A stretch of 64,000 bases of DNA, from NCBI GenBank assembly GCA_977017575.1, contig CDRNVI010000060.1, positions 310,001 through 374,000 of the forward strand. Direction: 5' to 3'. The notes under the pieces are model-generated. The model did no database searches, was not told the origin of the DNA, and saw nothing but the letters and a program-made list of their open reading frames with translations. The DNA is from Paramoeba atlantica (Eukaryota; Discosea). The number at the start of each line of letters is the position of its first letter. The first letter of the stretch is position 1. This document shows positions 41,667 to 53,307 of this stretch, piece after piece. The translations under genes were made by a program, and so were the position numbers.

Positions 41667-44600
41667 TGGAAGTGGAGATATGTTAAAGTTATACGAAATT
41701 TCACAAAAGATCACTAAATGATCAAAACAAGACTATACTTACATGTGAAAATACATGTACGCATGAAAAAAGAGATTACTGTGGCAGAATCCCTACTCAA
41801 ACAATCCGTGGGGTCAAACCTTCCAACGGAGCAACGGTTTCGCAATCAGTGCGGTAACTACAGACAGGCATGTTTCCCCTAAAGAGGGAAAACAGGCAGA
41901 TAAATAATATTTTCATGATCTCGCAAAGTTCGGTCATATTCGCCCTGAGCTGGTTTTCAATAACTTTTTCACCATGGACGAGTTTTTCTGCAAGATGGAC
42001 AACGAAAAGATGGACAACGAAAACCGTGACTGGGTGTTGAGACGTTCTGTGAAGGGAACTTACAGGACCTCGCATTGGTTTTACTTGCACAGTTCTTGTA
42101 TCTGCTGATGGCTCTTTTCATCACGTTCATTTTCTTTGGAAGCGGGTAACAAGCGTAGTGCGCCAAAAGCCTTGAACGAAGAGATGCTAGACGAACGGTT
42201 AAGTCAAGACCATACATGTATACTAGGAACTGGTTTTCAAGAAGCTGAAATAAATGCCTCGTCACGATAATTGACCATGGCCTAATTTTTGGTATATGAG
42301 GTCGTTTCAACTAATTATTGTAGCATCTTGCAGATCTCAATCCCTAATTTCTTGGGGTCACACCACTTTGACGCAATGCTCAACAACTGCACCTGGGGGT
42401 GCACTTACCAGTTTTCCACCTTTTCAGCAGTTTCCTGAATACAGGCTTGGTACAAGCCTTCAGTCACGTTTTGACACTAGTAACTAATGCTAAACCACCG
42501 TACGGGTTATTATACCTAGGGACACCGATTGTACCTCTAAGGTTTAATAGAAGCGTAAGAGTCCCTAGGGTCCTCATTATACCTCCCCCCTACCGCTGAG
42601 CAACTTTACAGAGTCCAACGGGTGTCGTTACTGGATCTCTGATGTCCAAGCACGTGTTGATGAAAGCAACGCTGCTAGACTTCGTCATGAGTACTCGGTA
42701 AACCATTATCAACCCTGGTTACAACAGGGGCACAGAAAGATCGGTGAAATTAAAGCAAATTTAGCCTTTTTTGTTTCCAATTTCTGTAAACACAAAATTG
42801 CCTTGTTAATCACATTTTTATGAGATATCTTGCTTTCCTTAAGTATTTTTGGTATTTTCTAATGCCCTGTGGGGCGTGCTCGGTTTTCCTGTCAAAAAGG
42901 GCTCACTTTGTGTAAGGTTTCTCTATGGACCGAGGAGGATTGTGTGCAGTGGCTGGAAAGTTACAGGAAAATCCACAAAACACCTCAGAGCATGAAGCAA
43001 TATTAATACAAAGTGGTGGTGCAGTAAGAAGTGCAACGGAAGGTACGTCGCACTAGGCCCACTGGTACCAGGTAGAGCCCACAGAAGTGCGAAGCAAATA
43101 ATAAAATATCTCATACAGTATGTTCAGGATGGACGCCATAAGGATCTCTTATGGCTACAGCTCGTGTTCGCCGACGCGCCAGGACAGTTCTTTCATTTCA
43201 ACAATGTAATGTGATAAGACGTTCTTTTCCATACAAAAACGACACCGCGGACGACATGGTGCAATACGTGTGCGTAAGGGCGGGACGGAGGTCGCTCAGA
43301 CAATAGCTGCTACCATAAGGTCAAATAAGTTATTCCAAATTTTCATGGAAATGTTTCCCGATCGGACTTTCAGCACAATGGTCCCAAACATTTCGGAACT
43401 TGCTTCCGGTGGGCGTACGAGGACCGACAGGGGCACGGCACAACATTCAACTGGGGAACGATTACCAGTGGTAAAGTGTAAATCACCGTCGACAGTGGGT
43501 GACACAGGAAGGTGTGCACACCAACACCATTGAGTATGCTAACTCAATGGCAAAGGAGCGATTGAAGTGTGAAGGGAGCGTTTTGGAAAGGAAATCAGGT
43601 AGAAGAGCAGACGGAGTGCAAGCAATCGCCGAGAAGTGGAACGGGAGCCTCCTCAAGAAAGGAGGAAAAGTGATGCTGCGTGTTCTGCAGAATTTGCAAG
43701 AACACTGCATTTGTATTCATTTGTAGATCAAGTATGTTAAGGGAGCAGTAGTTATTAAAGGGGCAGTAAGGATTAAAGGGGAGATTTTCGGAAAGAAAAA
43801 TGATTTTCTTTTGAAATTTCAGAAAAAGGCTAAATTTTGTTGGTTGAATTTAACCGAAAGATCGCATCAAACGCAGGCGCAGAACTTATGTTGCGTTGGA
43901 TGGGCCACGCACACTAAGAAATCCTATATAAAATTGACATTGTCAAGAGATTTGACCAGTTGGGGTATAGCAACCACGAAAACATTCGTGGGGCTGTCGG
44001 TGAGGACCAAGACGAGATCACGCGACATCACGTGAGATCATGCGAGAACTCTCTGTTAGAGCAATTTCGCCCAAAAGGGCTAAGAAAAAAATACTTAATT
44101 TTTCGTTGATTTCTTTTCTTGGTTTTTTTGGACCAGACCAGACGTTTTTTTGATCAGACATGCCCCCTACCTCTAATGGTAAGACCCCCGAAAAACGTCT
44201 GAAATATGGGGGGAATCGGGTGTTTGGGTTACTGTGACCCCCCCCTTTATTATGGACACTTTTTCAGTTTTTGTCCATAATAAAGGGTAGGGGGGTGATG
44301 AAAAGGGTGCGATTTTTTATTTATTTAATGTCGGTGTGGTAGGTGCATCGTAAAAAAGCGGTAGTTGTTGGTAAACCGGCTTCGCAAATAGATTCCCACT
44401 AACGACGCCGCGTATGGCTGAAAATATATCCGCCCGGAGTCGAACCTACGACCACCAAATTATGAACGGCAGGTCTTACCAAAAGGACTACCTGGGTTCG
44501 AGTCCCGCGACCTACGTTTTTAAGCACCGTGATTTGTGCCCAAATCGAGGATAGAGGGGAGGGGCTGGACCCCCTTTTCTCACCCTGCTGGATCCACCCT

Positions 44601-45113
44601 ACCCCGGACACCATAAAAAAGGGAGAGTCAGAGGTTGTAAACAACCCACGCAATTTATTTTATTTTGAAATAAGTGTGCGCGCACACTTATTATTCCGGA
44701 AACACACTTACTGTGACCCCCCCCCTTTAATAGAGACCCCCCCTCATCCCCCCTTTAATAGAGACAAAAGTTTGGGGAAATTTGTTTGGGGGGGATTTTT
44801 TTTGGTGAAAGCCGAGAAGAAAAATTGGAATGTTGCTTAAAATGGGGGGAAAAATACTTCGAATTCACTGAATCAATAATCTCTACCAATGCTACCATCC
44901 ACCGCATCCCTGGATTCTCCTGTGAAATTGAAAGATGGTATCCCCAACACAGTTCGTTCTGTGCGTGGTCCTCTAAGGTCCTGGATTATTACAGAACCTC
45001 CAGCGCCACGAATCGGGTATCCGGCATTCGAAATAACAAATAATCCTCTTCAAATCACTGTCCGTGAAAAGAGAGACCAAGTAGAGTTAAGTATGTACGA
45101 CAAGCGCAATATA
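41667..45113. other. Repeat-rich region without intact genes
   Basis: At 42493-42600 is the left terminus of the 6918-8903 family. At 44230-44298 is a small hairpin (CTGTGACCCCCCCCTTTATT and inverse), one of a TA-type MITE group also at 44690-44770, 47975-48042 and 52312-52400. Unidentified plus-strand frames at 43270-43533, 43499-43726 and 44889-45113 are short and lack known domains. Confidence 0.4.
44428..44512 (-). pseudogene. tRNA-Met-like relic beside an opposed tRNA-like fragment
   Basis: The minus strand shows a D-arm-like GTCCTTTTGGTAAGAC, a loop TTCATAA as in Met-CAT tRNAs, and a T-loop-like GTAGGTTCGACTCC. The anticodon and acceptor stems pair poorly. On the plus strand 44491-44507 is another T-arm-like GGGTTCGAGTCCC. 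These look like decayed tRNA or SINE-head sequences, not working genes. Confidence 0.3.
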
Positions 45114-46663
45114 CAGGGGGGTCACGAAAAAGGTGGGGGGTCTAAAATTTGTACCGTGCGAGCTTTTGACCTAATTCCTTCGGCATTCAACAGATCTCGA
45201 AATTTTAAGACTACTGGCACCATTGTTGCCGCCCCTGAAGCTGATATGACGTCATGATAAAATTTTAATGAATTTTTTATCTGAAAATTCTGCAAAAAAT
45301 CGGATTTTTATCATTTTTTATCATTTTAGCCCATTAATCTATGAATAAAATACCACTTAACTCTTTCTAACACATCTCTTATGCCGAAAACACTTCGCCG
45401 CCAGAGACGCACCCTCTCGACGCAACAAATCACTTATGAAACACGTGTAATTTGCGTCCATGAGGTACAAAACCAGGGACGTTCGATTACAGACACTGCT
45501 GCTCTTATGAAATGCAGTGAAGCAACTGTCTCTCGATGGGTTAAACGCCACCGGGAGACAGGAGGGTAGAACGTATAAAATACATACGTAAGAATGCGAT
45601 TGATAATGAAGAGTTTCGAATAATGTTGGAATCTATTGTAGATGAAGAAAATCAACGTAGTCCCATTGGCTGTCCATCTTGGAGGTGGGTTCACCGCCAG
45701 ATCGATCAAACCAAGTACCCATGCTCTCTTTCGTCTGTGAAAAGATCACTGAAAAGGAGCGGGTACATAAGCAGAAAAATGAGGAAAGTTCCTCATCTCA
45801 CGCCTCAGCACAAATTCGACCGCCTGGAGTTGGCAAATCGTTTGGAGAGGTTCACCCCCTTTCAATACGCCCGTATTCTGTGGACGGATGAAAAGATTTT
45901 TAAATGCGGGTACCACTCACGCAATATTTGGTACATTTGCAAAAGGTCAGATGAACCCCTTGAGGTACCAAAAGATGTTGAGAAATATTTCGGAGGAAAG
46001 GGGGTTCATATTTGGATGGCGGTGAGCCTTGAATGGGGGATTCCCAAGGTTCACTGTTTTCATGAGTTTGCGGAGAATGAGACGGTCACTAATGAAACGT
46101 TTCTCTCTGCCATGACAAAACGAAATGGTTTCTACAACTGGTTAAAGCGTAAACCAGCGGCAACAGTGATCATGGATAACGCTCCGGGCCATAATCACGC
46201 TCGCCGCGTCGGCAGAGACATGGGTATCAGCATTCCTGATTGGCCTGCCAAGTCGCCGGATTTAAATTTAATTGAAAATTTGTGGAGCATGACGGATCAC
46301 CACATAAAATTTACTCTCCGCCCCACAAACCGTAAGGAACTACAAGCAGCAATTCCGAAAGCGCTTGATTATCTATTATCTGATATGAAAGCATCGTATA
46401 CTAATACTTCCCGTCCCGAATCAGACTTCTTCGAGAAAAAAACGGGGGATCAATAACGAAATAATGAGAAAATCTAAATATGCAAAAAACAAAAAAGCCT
46501 GTTTTTTGCCGACTCACCATTATCACTCAACCTTATATGCCTAAGTAGTTATAACTCACATAGTCTTAAAATTTCGAGATCTGTTGAATGCCGAAGGAAT
46601 TAGGTCAAAAGCTCGCACGGTACAAATTTTAGACCCCCCACTCTTTTCGTGACCCCCCCCCTG
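45114..46663 (+). mobile_element. Tc1/mariner element, 1550 bp, nearly whole
   Basis: The element is bounded by TA (45112-45113, 46664-46665) and starts and ends with CAGGGGGG and its inverse. The terminal inverted repeats align for about 100 bp with very few differences, apart from the length of the G run, which points to recent insertion. They contain GACCTAATTCCTTCGGCATT and CAGATCTCG. One transposase gene fills the middle on the plus strand. A related subterminal sequence (GACCTAATTCCAGCGGC, GAGAGATCTCG) occurs alone at 48420-48455, suggesting derived MITEs. Confidence 0.9.
45381..46456 (+). pseudogene. Tc1/mariner transposase with one frameshift
   Basis: The first frame (45381-45569) holds the helix-turn-helix DNA-binding part, including TAALMKCSEATVSRWVKRH. 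A shift of frame in a G-rich stretch near 45563-45567 moves the coding into the second frame (from 45566 to 46456). That frame has a second paired-like region and the catalytic domain: WTDEKIF, VIMDNAPGHNH, then WPAKSPDLNLIENLWS. By these motifs the DDE triad is complete. There are 32 residues between the second Asp and the Glu, whereas classical Tc1 elements have 34. Both parts read cleanly apart from the shift, so it is young. It could still act if another copy supplied transposase. Confidence 0.88.
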
Positions 46664-46892
46664 TATGCCTGTCGAAATCACCGGTATCCAAGATACAGAG
46701 TAAGTACGGCCTCTCTCGAATTGCCTTGTACAAAATACGCAACCGGGGTGCGAAACATTATCAACATTTGATCAATCGTTCTATGGGCGGAAGCTGTAGA
46801 AATCGATGTTTTAATGCAAGAGGGGGGGATTATAATGACGCGGAGGCCATACTGTACAGTAAAGCAGCTGCTATGGAACGCGTACATCGAGC

Positions 46893-47675
46893 GTGCGAGC
46901 AAGCTTGCTCCCTCTCGTCCCCTCTTACGCTTTAAATGCAGACAATGTCAATGACTTTAACTCAAATCTTGACAAGGAGTGGAAGAAGTTCCGCGCTCCG
47001 AAGAGGTGCCTTACAACTCATGCCTTAGACTACCCATGTGAAAATGTATTATCGATATATCACAAATTGCCGAATGTGGACACTCACATGATGTTTTTAA
47101 ACACGGGAAAAACGCGATTGATGTTGGGTTTGGGACGTAAACCAACTCAACATATAACTTCTGTCCGCCGCATTATAGCAGTGATTATATTCAACGGCCA
47201 TTTCATTCTTGTGCATTACCACAAATTGGGAATGACCGTATTTGACAATTACCAGGCATTTTCTCCCACTTCCCGCCAGGACTACTTGGAAAGCTTGGCT
47301 TCTCACTTAAGGCCTATTATCGGCACCTCTGCAAGCAACGTAAAAGTAAAATATGCGAAAGTTCAGCAGCAATAACCTCTAATGAATGAATGTGGATTAC
47401 ATGTTGTGAATAACCTGTGTTCGCTGTTATTCCCTAACGGCGTACAGAACAGACTCACTAGGAAGAACATTGCGAAGACTTGGTATCCAAGTGTTTTAGG
47501 GATCCCGTCACCTTTACCTGTACAACAGAGTAGCGACATAAAGGAAGGGAACAACAGTGAGGATGATGAAAACTTGGAGACAGTCGTCCAACTCATCAAA
47601 GACACTGATATAGGAGATGAGACGACAGAGGGATGGGAAGAAAGCATAGTATACCCTATTAACATTGATATATAA
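46893..47675 (+). mobile_element. Fossil piece with Ulp1/adenain-like cysteine peptidase motifs
   Basis: Translations show FILVHYHKLGMTVFDNYQ, with the spaced His and Asp of C48-type peptidases, and farther on MNECGLHVVNNLCSLLF, with the catalytic-type Cys and preceding Gln-rich part. Such peptidases occur in host SUMO proteases, in several DNA transposons and in virus-like elements. The parent is not known. It is broken, with at least one break, and of moderate age. The Tc1 element at 45.1-46.7 kb is inserted just upstream, possibly within the same older element. Confidence 0.45.
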
Positions 47676-49887
47676 CTTTGATCTGTAAGGCATATCCTTG
47701 ATCTGTAAAGGTGGGATGTATTTCATCGAGCTGACATTGTTTGTGCTTTCATTTTCTAGTAGTTTATCTTGCGCTTTCATTTTCTCGTTCACTTTGCGCT
47801 AGTAGCAGTCTTTCATGCGCAGAAACATGAGTAGAAAATCTGCTCCAACGATAAATATACCGTTTTTGTAAAACAGGTTTACTACTTTGAGTAGTTGTAA
47901 ACGGACCCTCATATGTGCGTATTTAAGTCCTGAAAAAAAAGGCGCCGCGAAACTTTTTTCGTGCTTCGCATTCTCATTTCACCCCCCCCCTTAATAGAGA
48001 CAAACCACGAAATTTTGTCTACATTAAAGGGGGGGTCACAGTATTATTCCGGAAACACCTATTATTCCGGAAAATGTGGACGAAAAAATCCGGAATAATA
48101 AGTGTGCGGGGGGTTTAGTCCGGGCAGGGTCGAAACAGTACCAGATTTAGATCGTTCGCCTAGTGATACAGATACTAGCGAATCGGAGGTGAGCATATGA
48201 ATCAAATGATTCCTGATAGTTTAACCTTTTTCGTTTGATGTATTCATGGTTTATTTATATTTGAAGACGATTTGCTTCAGTTGTGTAAAAAACGCGTGGT
48301 CTAGACTGCCACAAAAAGTGATCGATAGGACGGTGTTAAGTTTTGACGCTCGTCATAAGAAGTCTACACTATCGTTCAGCTATGAGTCCCCCCCCCTTTA
48401 TTTTTGGGTCGCTCGTCCGTTTGACCTAATTCCAGCGGCAAACGAGAGATCTCGATCCCTAGCCTATCTTTGCCGGTCTTCGTTTTTTGTAAGAACTTAA
48501 CACACACTTTTGGCACTAATGCGGTGCTTCCATCACTTTCGTCTCTAAAAAATATAAAGTGGATAAAAAAACGGTACGAAAATGGGTAACAATGCACGAT
48601 GAAAAAAAGAAATGTTCAGAGTACTTAAAACGCATGAACAAGGTGTTGAAGAGCGGGGGTGGAATATTGGATATTAAGCTTGTCTTTGTGTAATCTACTT
48701 TTCCTGCAGTGATTGTATTTAACGGGTTTTACACGGTAAATACAACAAAAATTGGAACATTTTTGTAAAAGTAGCATTTGTTCGGCTCATTTTAAAAAAA
48801 AAAATAATTCGATCCTAATGAGTCGAGAAAAAACAGTTTAAACGGCGGGAAACGCACCTATGTAAAATTCTCTACACGTTCAAAAAAAAGATGATAAAAA
48901 ATAGACCAGTTTTTCAAAATTCGAGGGGGGGGACTTATAGCTGATTGCTAGTGTATGTAAGTGACATTGGTAATTGTAATCTAAACATACTCATTGTTCT
49001 TTGTTATAGCCCGTTCCTGGGAGCGCAAAATTCTTTTGATGAGATCTGCAAAATGCAACAAAAATCAGCTCAAACGGACAATTGTACGAAAAAAACCGGG
49101 GGGTCTTTTTTCGTGATCCGGGGTTTATTAAGCTCAGTTCGTCCCTTTTTGTGCTTTGTGTCATATGAAAGCTGACAAAATTACCTATCTACAGATGCGA
49201 TAAAAAACAGAAAAAAGGACGGAAAAAAGTGGAAAAAAATGGCGCCGCTCCGCGGCGCCCGGTCGGATTTGCCCACAATAGCGGGGGGATACCCCCTTTC
49301 CATACTAAATGGGGGAGCTACAGTAAATTAAAGCAAAAGGACTATTCGTTCACGATTTTTTTTCTTGTTGTAATCTTTCTTACTGGGGGCTCTCTTACTC
49401 GGAGGGAGCATTCCTGCTTGCGTCAAATCACATTTAAGCGGGGAGAACTTTCTCCTCTTTAATAAAAAAATGATTTTTTTTTTTGAAAACTCGGTATTTC
49501 GAAATTTTTCGTACCTTTTGGTTTCTTTACCTAAGAAAATAATAGCGGGAACGTGCAGAACGCGATATTGCACACGAAATCCTCAACACAGATTTCAGCC
49601 TATGGTCACTTATTTGTGACGGGGGGGTTAGTAGTAAAAACGACCAAGAAAGGGGTTTCTCGCCCGAAAAAAAATACATCAGCAAAAATTCTCGAACAGG
49701 CCAACACGGATGAACACATTCGAACCGTACAGATTTCACCTTTATTATTCATCAATCTAAAAAATATGCCCCGACAGCAAATTTTACAAAGGTATAGCTT
49801 CTTTTTTAAAAAGGTATAGATCTAAAAAGGATACACCTTATAAAAATTATGTTATAAAAAAGATATACCTTATACCCGCCCGTGTGC
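47676..49887. other. Repeat-rich spacer
   Basis: This holds a small TA-type MITE (47975-48042), a fragment related to the Tc1 subterminal sequence (48420-48455), a GGCGCCGC hairpin (49241-49259) and A-rich tracts. No gene is supported. Confidence 0.45.
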
Positions 49888-50188
49888 CCACGGGGTAGAG
49901 TGGGATCGAGAAGCGTGAGACAGGGCATATGGAGTGGTGGGGAGTCGGAAAACAAGGTGTGTAAAGGATGGGTGGGTTACGACGTAATAAGAATGCAGTC
50001 CAGGTAAAAATGTATTCTGAAAATGGACAAGAAAGAGAATTTGGTTTCCCCACGACGCAAAATAGTTCCTGTAACAAAACTCAGCGTATGAAACCGGAGC
50101 CGCGTGGTCCTAAATTATAGAAATAAAGGAGAGACTCGCATAGTTGAAGGTGCTCCGGCGAATATTTGGTAAGTAGAAAAAATTTCGG

Positions 50189-51462
50189 TGAAAAGGGCAT
50201 ATTTTTGTACCAACTCTTCCTATTGACCGAAAACGATTTTTGTAATATTTGAATAAATTTAAATATTATAATAACAATAATAACAGTAATAGGGTAGCTC
50301 GGACGGTGGAGTGCGCTATGGCCCGGCACTGCCGACGAGCAGACAGTACTACCTGACCGTTTTTTACACTGAATTTCCCTCTAACTTTGAGCTAAAAAGT
50401 TTCCATTCATATAATTAGTATTTTGCTCAAGTATCATACTTAAATTTTAAAAAATATCCTCTTAGAACTCCAATTGCTCACTCTTTGATTCTCTCTTATT
50501 AATGCCCCCGGTCAAGAGGAATAAGGTACATGTCCGGTCTGCTTCCAAGGCTAACTCTTCTACTTCCGTTGATCTAAAGCCAATGAATGATCTTTATAAA
50601 AAACTAAGTAAGGACTACCAGGATTTGTTTCTCACTCTTTCTCCTGATGAAGACCCGGGAATCGATGTCAAGAAAGTAAAGCAGAGCAACATTACAGATC
50701 TGTCTAGCTTCGTTAAATGGATTAGTTATCATCTAAGTCTTTCAGTCAAAGATCCCAACTATCGAACTGCCAAGAACTTTGCTCTCATTATTTTACTTGT
50801 TCATAAGCCAGAGATGGAAGCTCAGTTTAAGACTGATAAAGAACTGGACATTGAAGATCTTGAATACCACAGTAGTGATGTCTGACTGAACGTAAGAAAG
50901 ACTGCCTGGGGTAATTATGGAACTAAACGATTTCCATGCAATCCAGATTCAGTGAAGACATTATTAGAGAATACAGTTTCAGGACAGCAAATTAACAGTT
51001 CATCATTTGTAGCTGAATGATTAGAAAGATTATACAATTATAGTGCATTGCACATTCGTGTAATGGAGATTAGGGAATTTTTTAAATTCAATTTAAACAA
51101 TTTATTGGAATCTTTCATTACAAAGGAAGCGTTATAAAAAGAAAGTTAGCATCACCTTTAAAATTCTGTTTCGCGCAGCAATGCGAGCTTCTACTCTGAA
51201 GGGTGTGATATATTTGAGTGAGTAAAATCCTACCATTTACTTACCGCATGAACATTCCTTCCTAGAATTTCCGAAAACTCTTCAGCGCCATGCGAAGGTG
51301 AAAGGTGATTGCAATTCCGCAATGCAAGCATTTGTAATATTTCTGTACATTATTAATGAGGAACGATAAAATGTTTCTGTAAATGTAAGAATGTTTTTCG
51401 AATCGCCGGGGAGAAATTTCATTGAAAACAGAAATTGGTACAAAAATATGCCCTTTTGACCA
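50189..51462. mobile_element. 1.27-kb element with exact 23-bp inverted repeats
   Basis: Positions 50191-50213 and 51435-51457 are exact inverse complements, starting AAAAGGGCATATTTTTGTAC. Outside them stand AAATTTCGG (50180-50188) and AAGTTTCGG (51463-51471), a likely 9-bp target duplication, as made by Mutator-like elements. The equivalent site at about 12523-12534 in the paralogous block is empty, which fixes both ends. No transposase is visible; it carries a 127-codon ORF. Confidence 0.8.
50502..50885 (+). CDS. 127-residue ORF inside the inserted element, unknown
   Basis: The frame starts with ATG and encodes a hydrophilic protein with a basic, Ser-rich N-terminus (PPVKRNKVHVRSASK). A mixed helical part follows (LYKKLSKDYQDLFLTLSPDE, SSFVKWISYHLSLSV, NFALIILLVHKPEMEAQF), then an acidic end. 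No domain is recognised. It has no homolog elsewhere in the window. It could be a captured host fragment, an accessory protein of the element, or chance; the amphipathic pattern makes chance less likely. Confidence 0.4.
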   Translation: MPPVKRNKVHVRSASKANSSTSVDLKPMNDLYKKLSKDYQDLFLTLSPDEDPGIDVKKVKQSNITDLSSFVKWISYHLSLSVKDPNYRTAKNFALIILLVHKPEMEAQFKTDKELDIEDLEYHSSDV

Positions 51463-52626
51463 AAGTTTCGGAGTTAACACGAGATACATCTTCTTCTCGC
51501 ACAAGTCCACAAACTTTGATGCAAACAGAGAGACACGTGGCATAATCTGTGGCAAAAAAGTCTTTTTTAATTGCGCTAAAAGGTTACACTATACCCACAA
51601 ACAGTGGCGATAATATCGGACAATTTCTCTAATCCTGTAAAAATTACTGTTTAGATGTGCGTTATGTCATGCACTATACATCGTATTCTATACTTCGCAT
51701 TGTATACTTCAACACGTGTACATTAAACGATTTTGCTAGGTAATCCTTTTGATTTTTTATCTTGAAAGTCAGTCCATACAAAGCCTCGGTAAAACGTTTC
51801 ATTCAATGAACAATTCAAACTTCTAATTAAAATATCATCACGTAGAGATTTTCCAGAATTCGTCCATAGAGGTCCAGATTGGCCCATAGGACAAGCAAAC
51901 TTACCCTGATTCCATGAAATAAGTAAAATGTGAATAATTGGACACGTCGATAATTAGAAATTTGATATTAAATTTATAGACAGAGATATGCGATGAGATA
52001 CCGGTACATGTCATACAATAGAGGGGCTGCGGATGACGTAAAGCGCTGTTTCGCGGTGTTTCGCGCTGTTTCACGCTGTTTCGCGGCGTTTCAACACTAG
52101 GTAAGTCAAAAAGGAAATAAGTAGCTATTTTTTATTTGAAATAACCTATGAATGAAAGCAGAGTAGGCACTCGAGGGGGGCAAAGTTCGGGAGTATGCCG
52201 CGGTGATCTCCATGCATAAAAAAGATTAAAAGATTAATGTACTATACATTTCAAAACTGATCTTCAGCACTCATTCGCAAATATTAAAAAAGTTGAACAC
52301 ATTTCAAATACTGTGACCCCCTTTAACGTAGAATAATGCGTTTTGTCTCTATGATAGGGGGGTTTGGGGGGGGGTGTATATTAAAGGCGGGTTACAGTAC
52401 TGTAGTTAGTGCTGATCTTCTCCATTTTACACTTTCGCACTTCGTATTCACTTTTTCGCCCCATAGCGTTTTACTCGAGCTCGGGAAATCGAATGACCCT
52501 GCCCGATAGGCCCTTTGCAGGGCTTTCCACTTGTTCACTTTCCATTTGGCTGCTTTCAGCGCTTGCTTCGAGGGAAGTGGAAGCTTTCATCCTTTTTTGG
52601 CGCCATGCTGCGCAAGCGCGAGACCG

Positions 52627-53124
52627 TTATCCCGTGATCGAGCGCCACAAGCTCTCGACAAAGTCTCCCACCTCGCCTTTTCGTCGCGGAGCATATAATG
52701 GTTGCTCCTCAAGGTAGCTTTCCATGTCTTGGGCAACCTCACCCAGAAAGTACAGTTCACGTGGACACACATCGAGTAGGAGACGTCCTCGGTGCTGTAC
52801 CAGGAGAAGAAGTGTGCGACGAAGGATAGAGGAGCCAACAGGAACATTAACAATGCTCCTCTTTCCCACAGAAAAACATTCCAGGGTCCTGTTTACCCGT
52901 TCCATGATGCTTGTCACCTTCTCACCAAGCTCTTCAGGAGAAATCTGGAGGACTGGCTTATCAAACACAGTTACGCATTTCGTGAAAATCTTTTTCGTCG
53001 AGCTAACGACGAGCTCAATGATATCATCGTCTGCCACCTCGTCGTCTTCAAATTCACGAAGGATCCTTTTCTTTAAAGATTTGTTGTTCCTCTGCGTCCA
53101 TATTCTACAGAAGGAATATTGCAC
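52627..53124 (-). pseudogene. Second protein frame of the Harbinger-like element
   Basis: About 165 codons are open, without an ATG before codon 74, so the 5' end is lost or spliced. The residues look protein-like, including VFDKPVLQISPEELGEKV and LLLDVCPRELYFLGEVAQDM. Harbingers carry a Myb/SANT-type accessory protein, but the triple Trp of that domain is not seen here. Its identity is therefore open. Confidence 0.4.
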
Positions 53125-53307
53125 TAAAAAGAATGCTAAAAAATGTGAAAAATAAAAATCATCTGCTCGTATGGTGTAGTAAGCTGTAGTTATTTTATTC
53201 GTGCCGACATCTATTCGTATGGTGTAGTAAGCTGTAGTTATTTTATTCGCAGCGACATCTATTCGTATGGTGTAGTTATCTTACTAAACTTAAATACGAT
53301 CATATTT

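Larger units (their letters stand above)
49888..51912 (-). pseudogene. Partial duplicate of the PSMB5 start region, split by an insertion
   Basis: Positions 49888-50188 and 51463-51912 match 12228-13006. The copy keeps the ATG (49928) and a start MPCLTLLDPTLPR where the gene has MPCPTLLDPTLPR, then diverges completely, so no proteasome domain is present. The upstream match extends about 750 bp once the insertion is removed. It is a truncated 5' copy and may carry the gene's promoter. Confidence 0.8.

Noticed and set aside
52042-52095. Short regular repeats considered as a CRISPR array
   Set aside because: The units are about 10-12 bases without spacers, lie at a transposon end, and the genome is eukaryotic.
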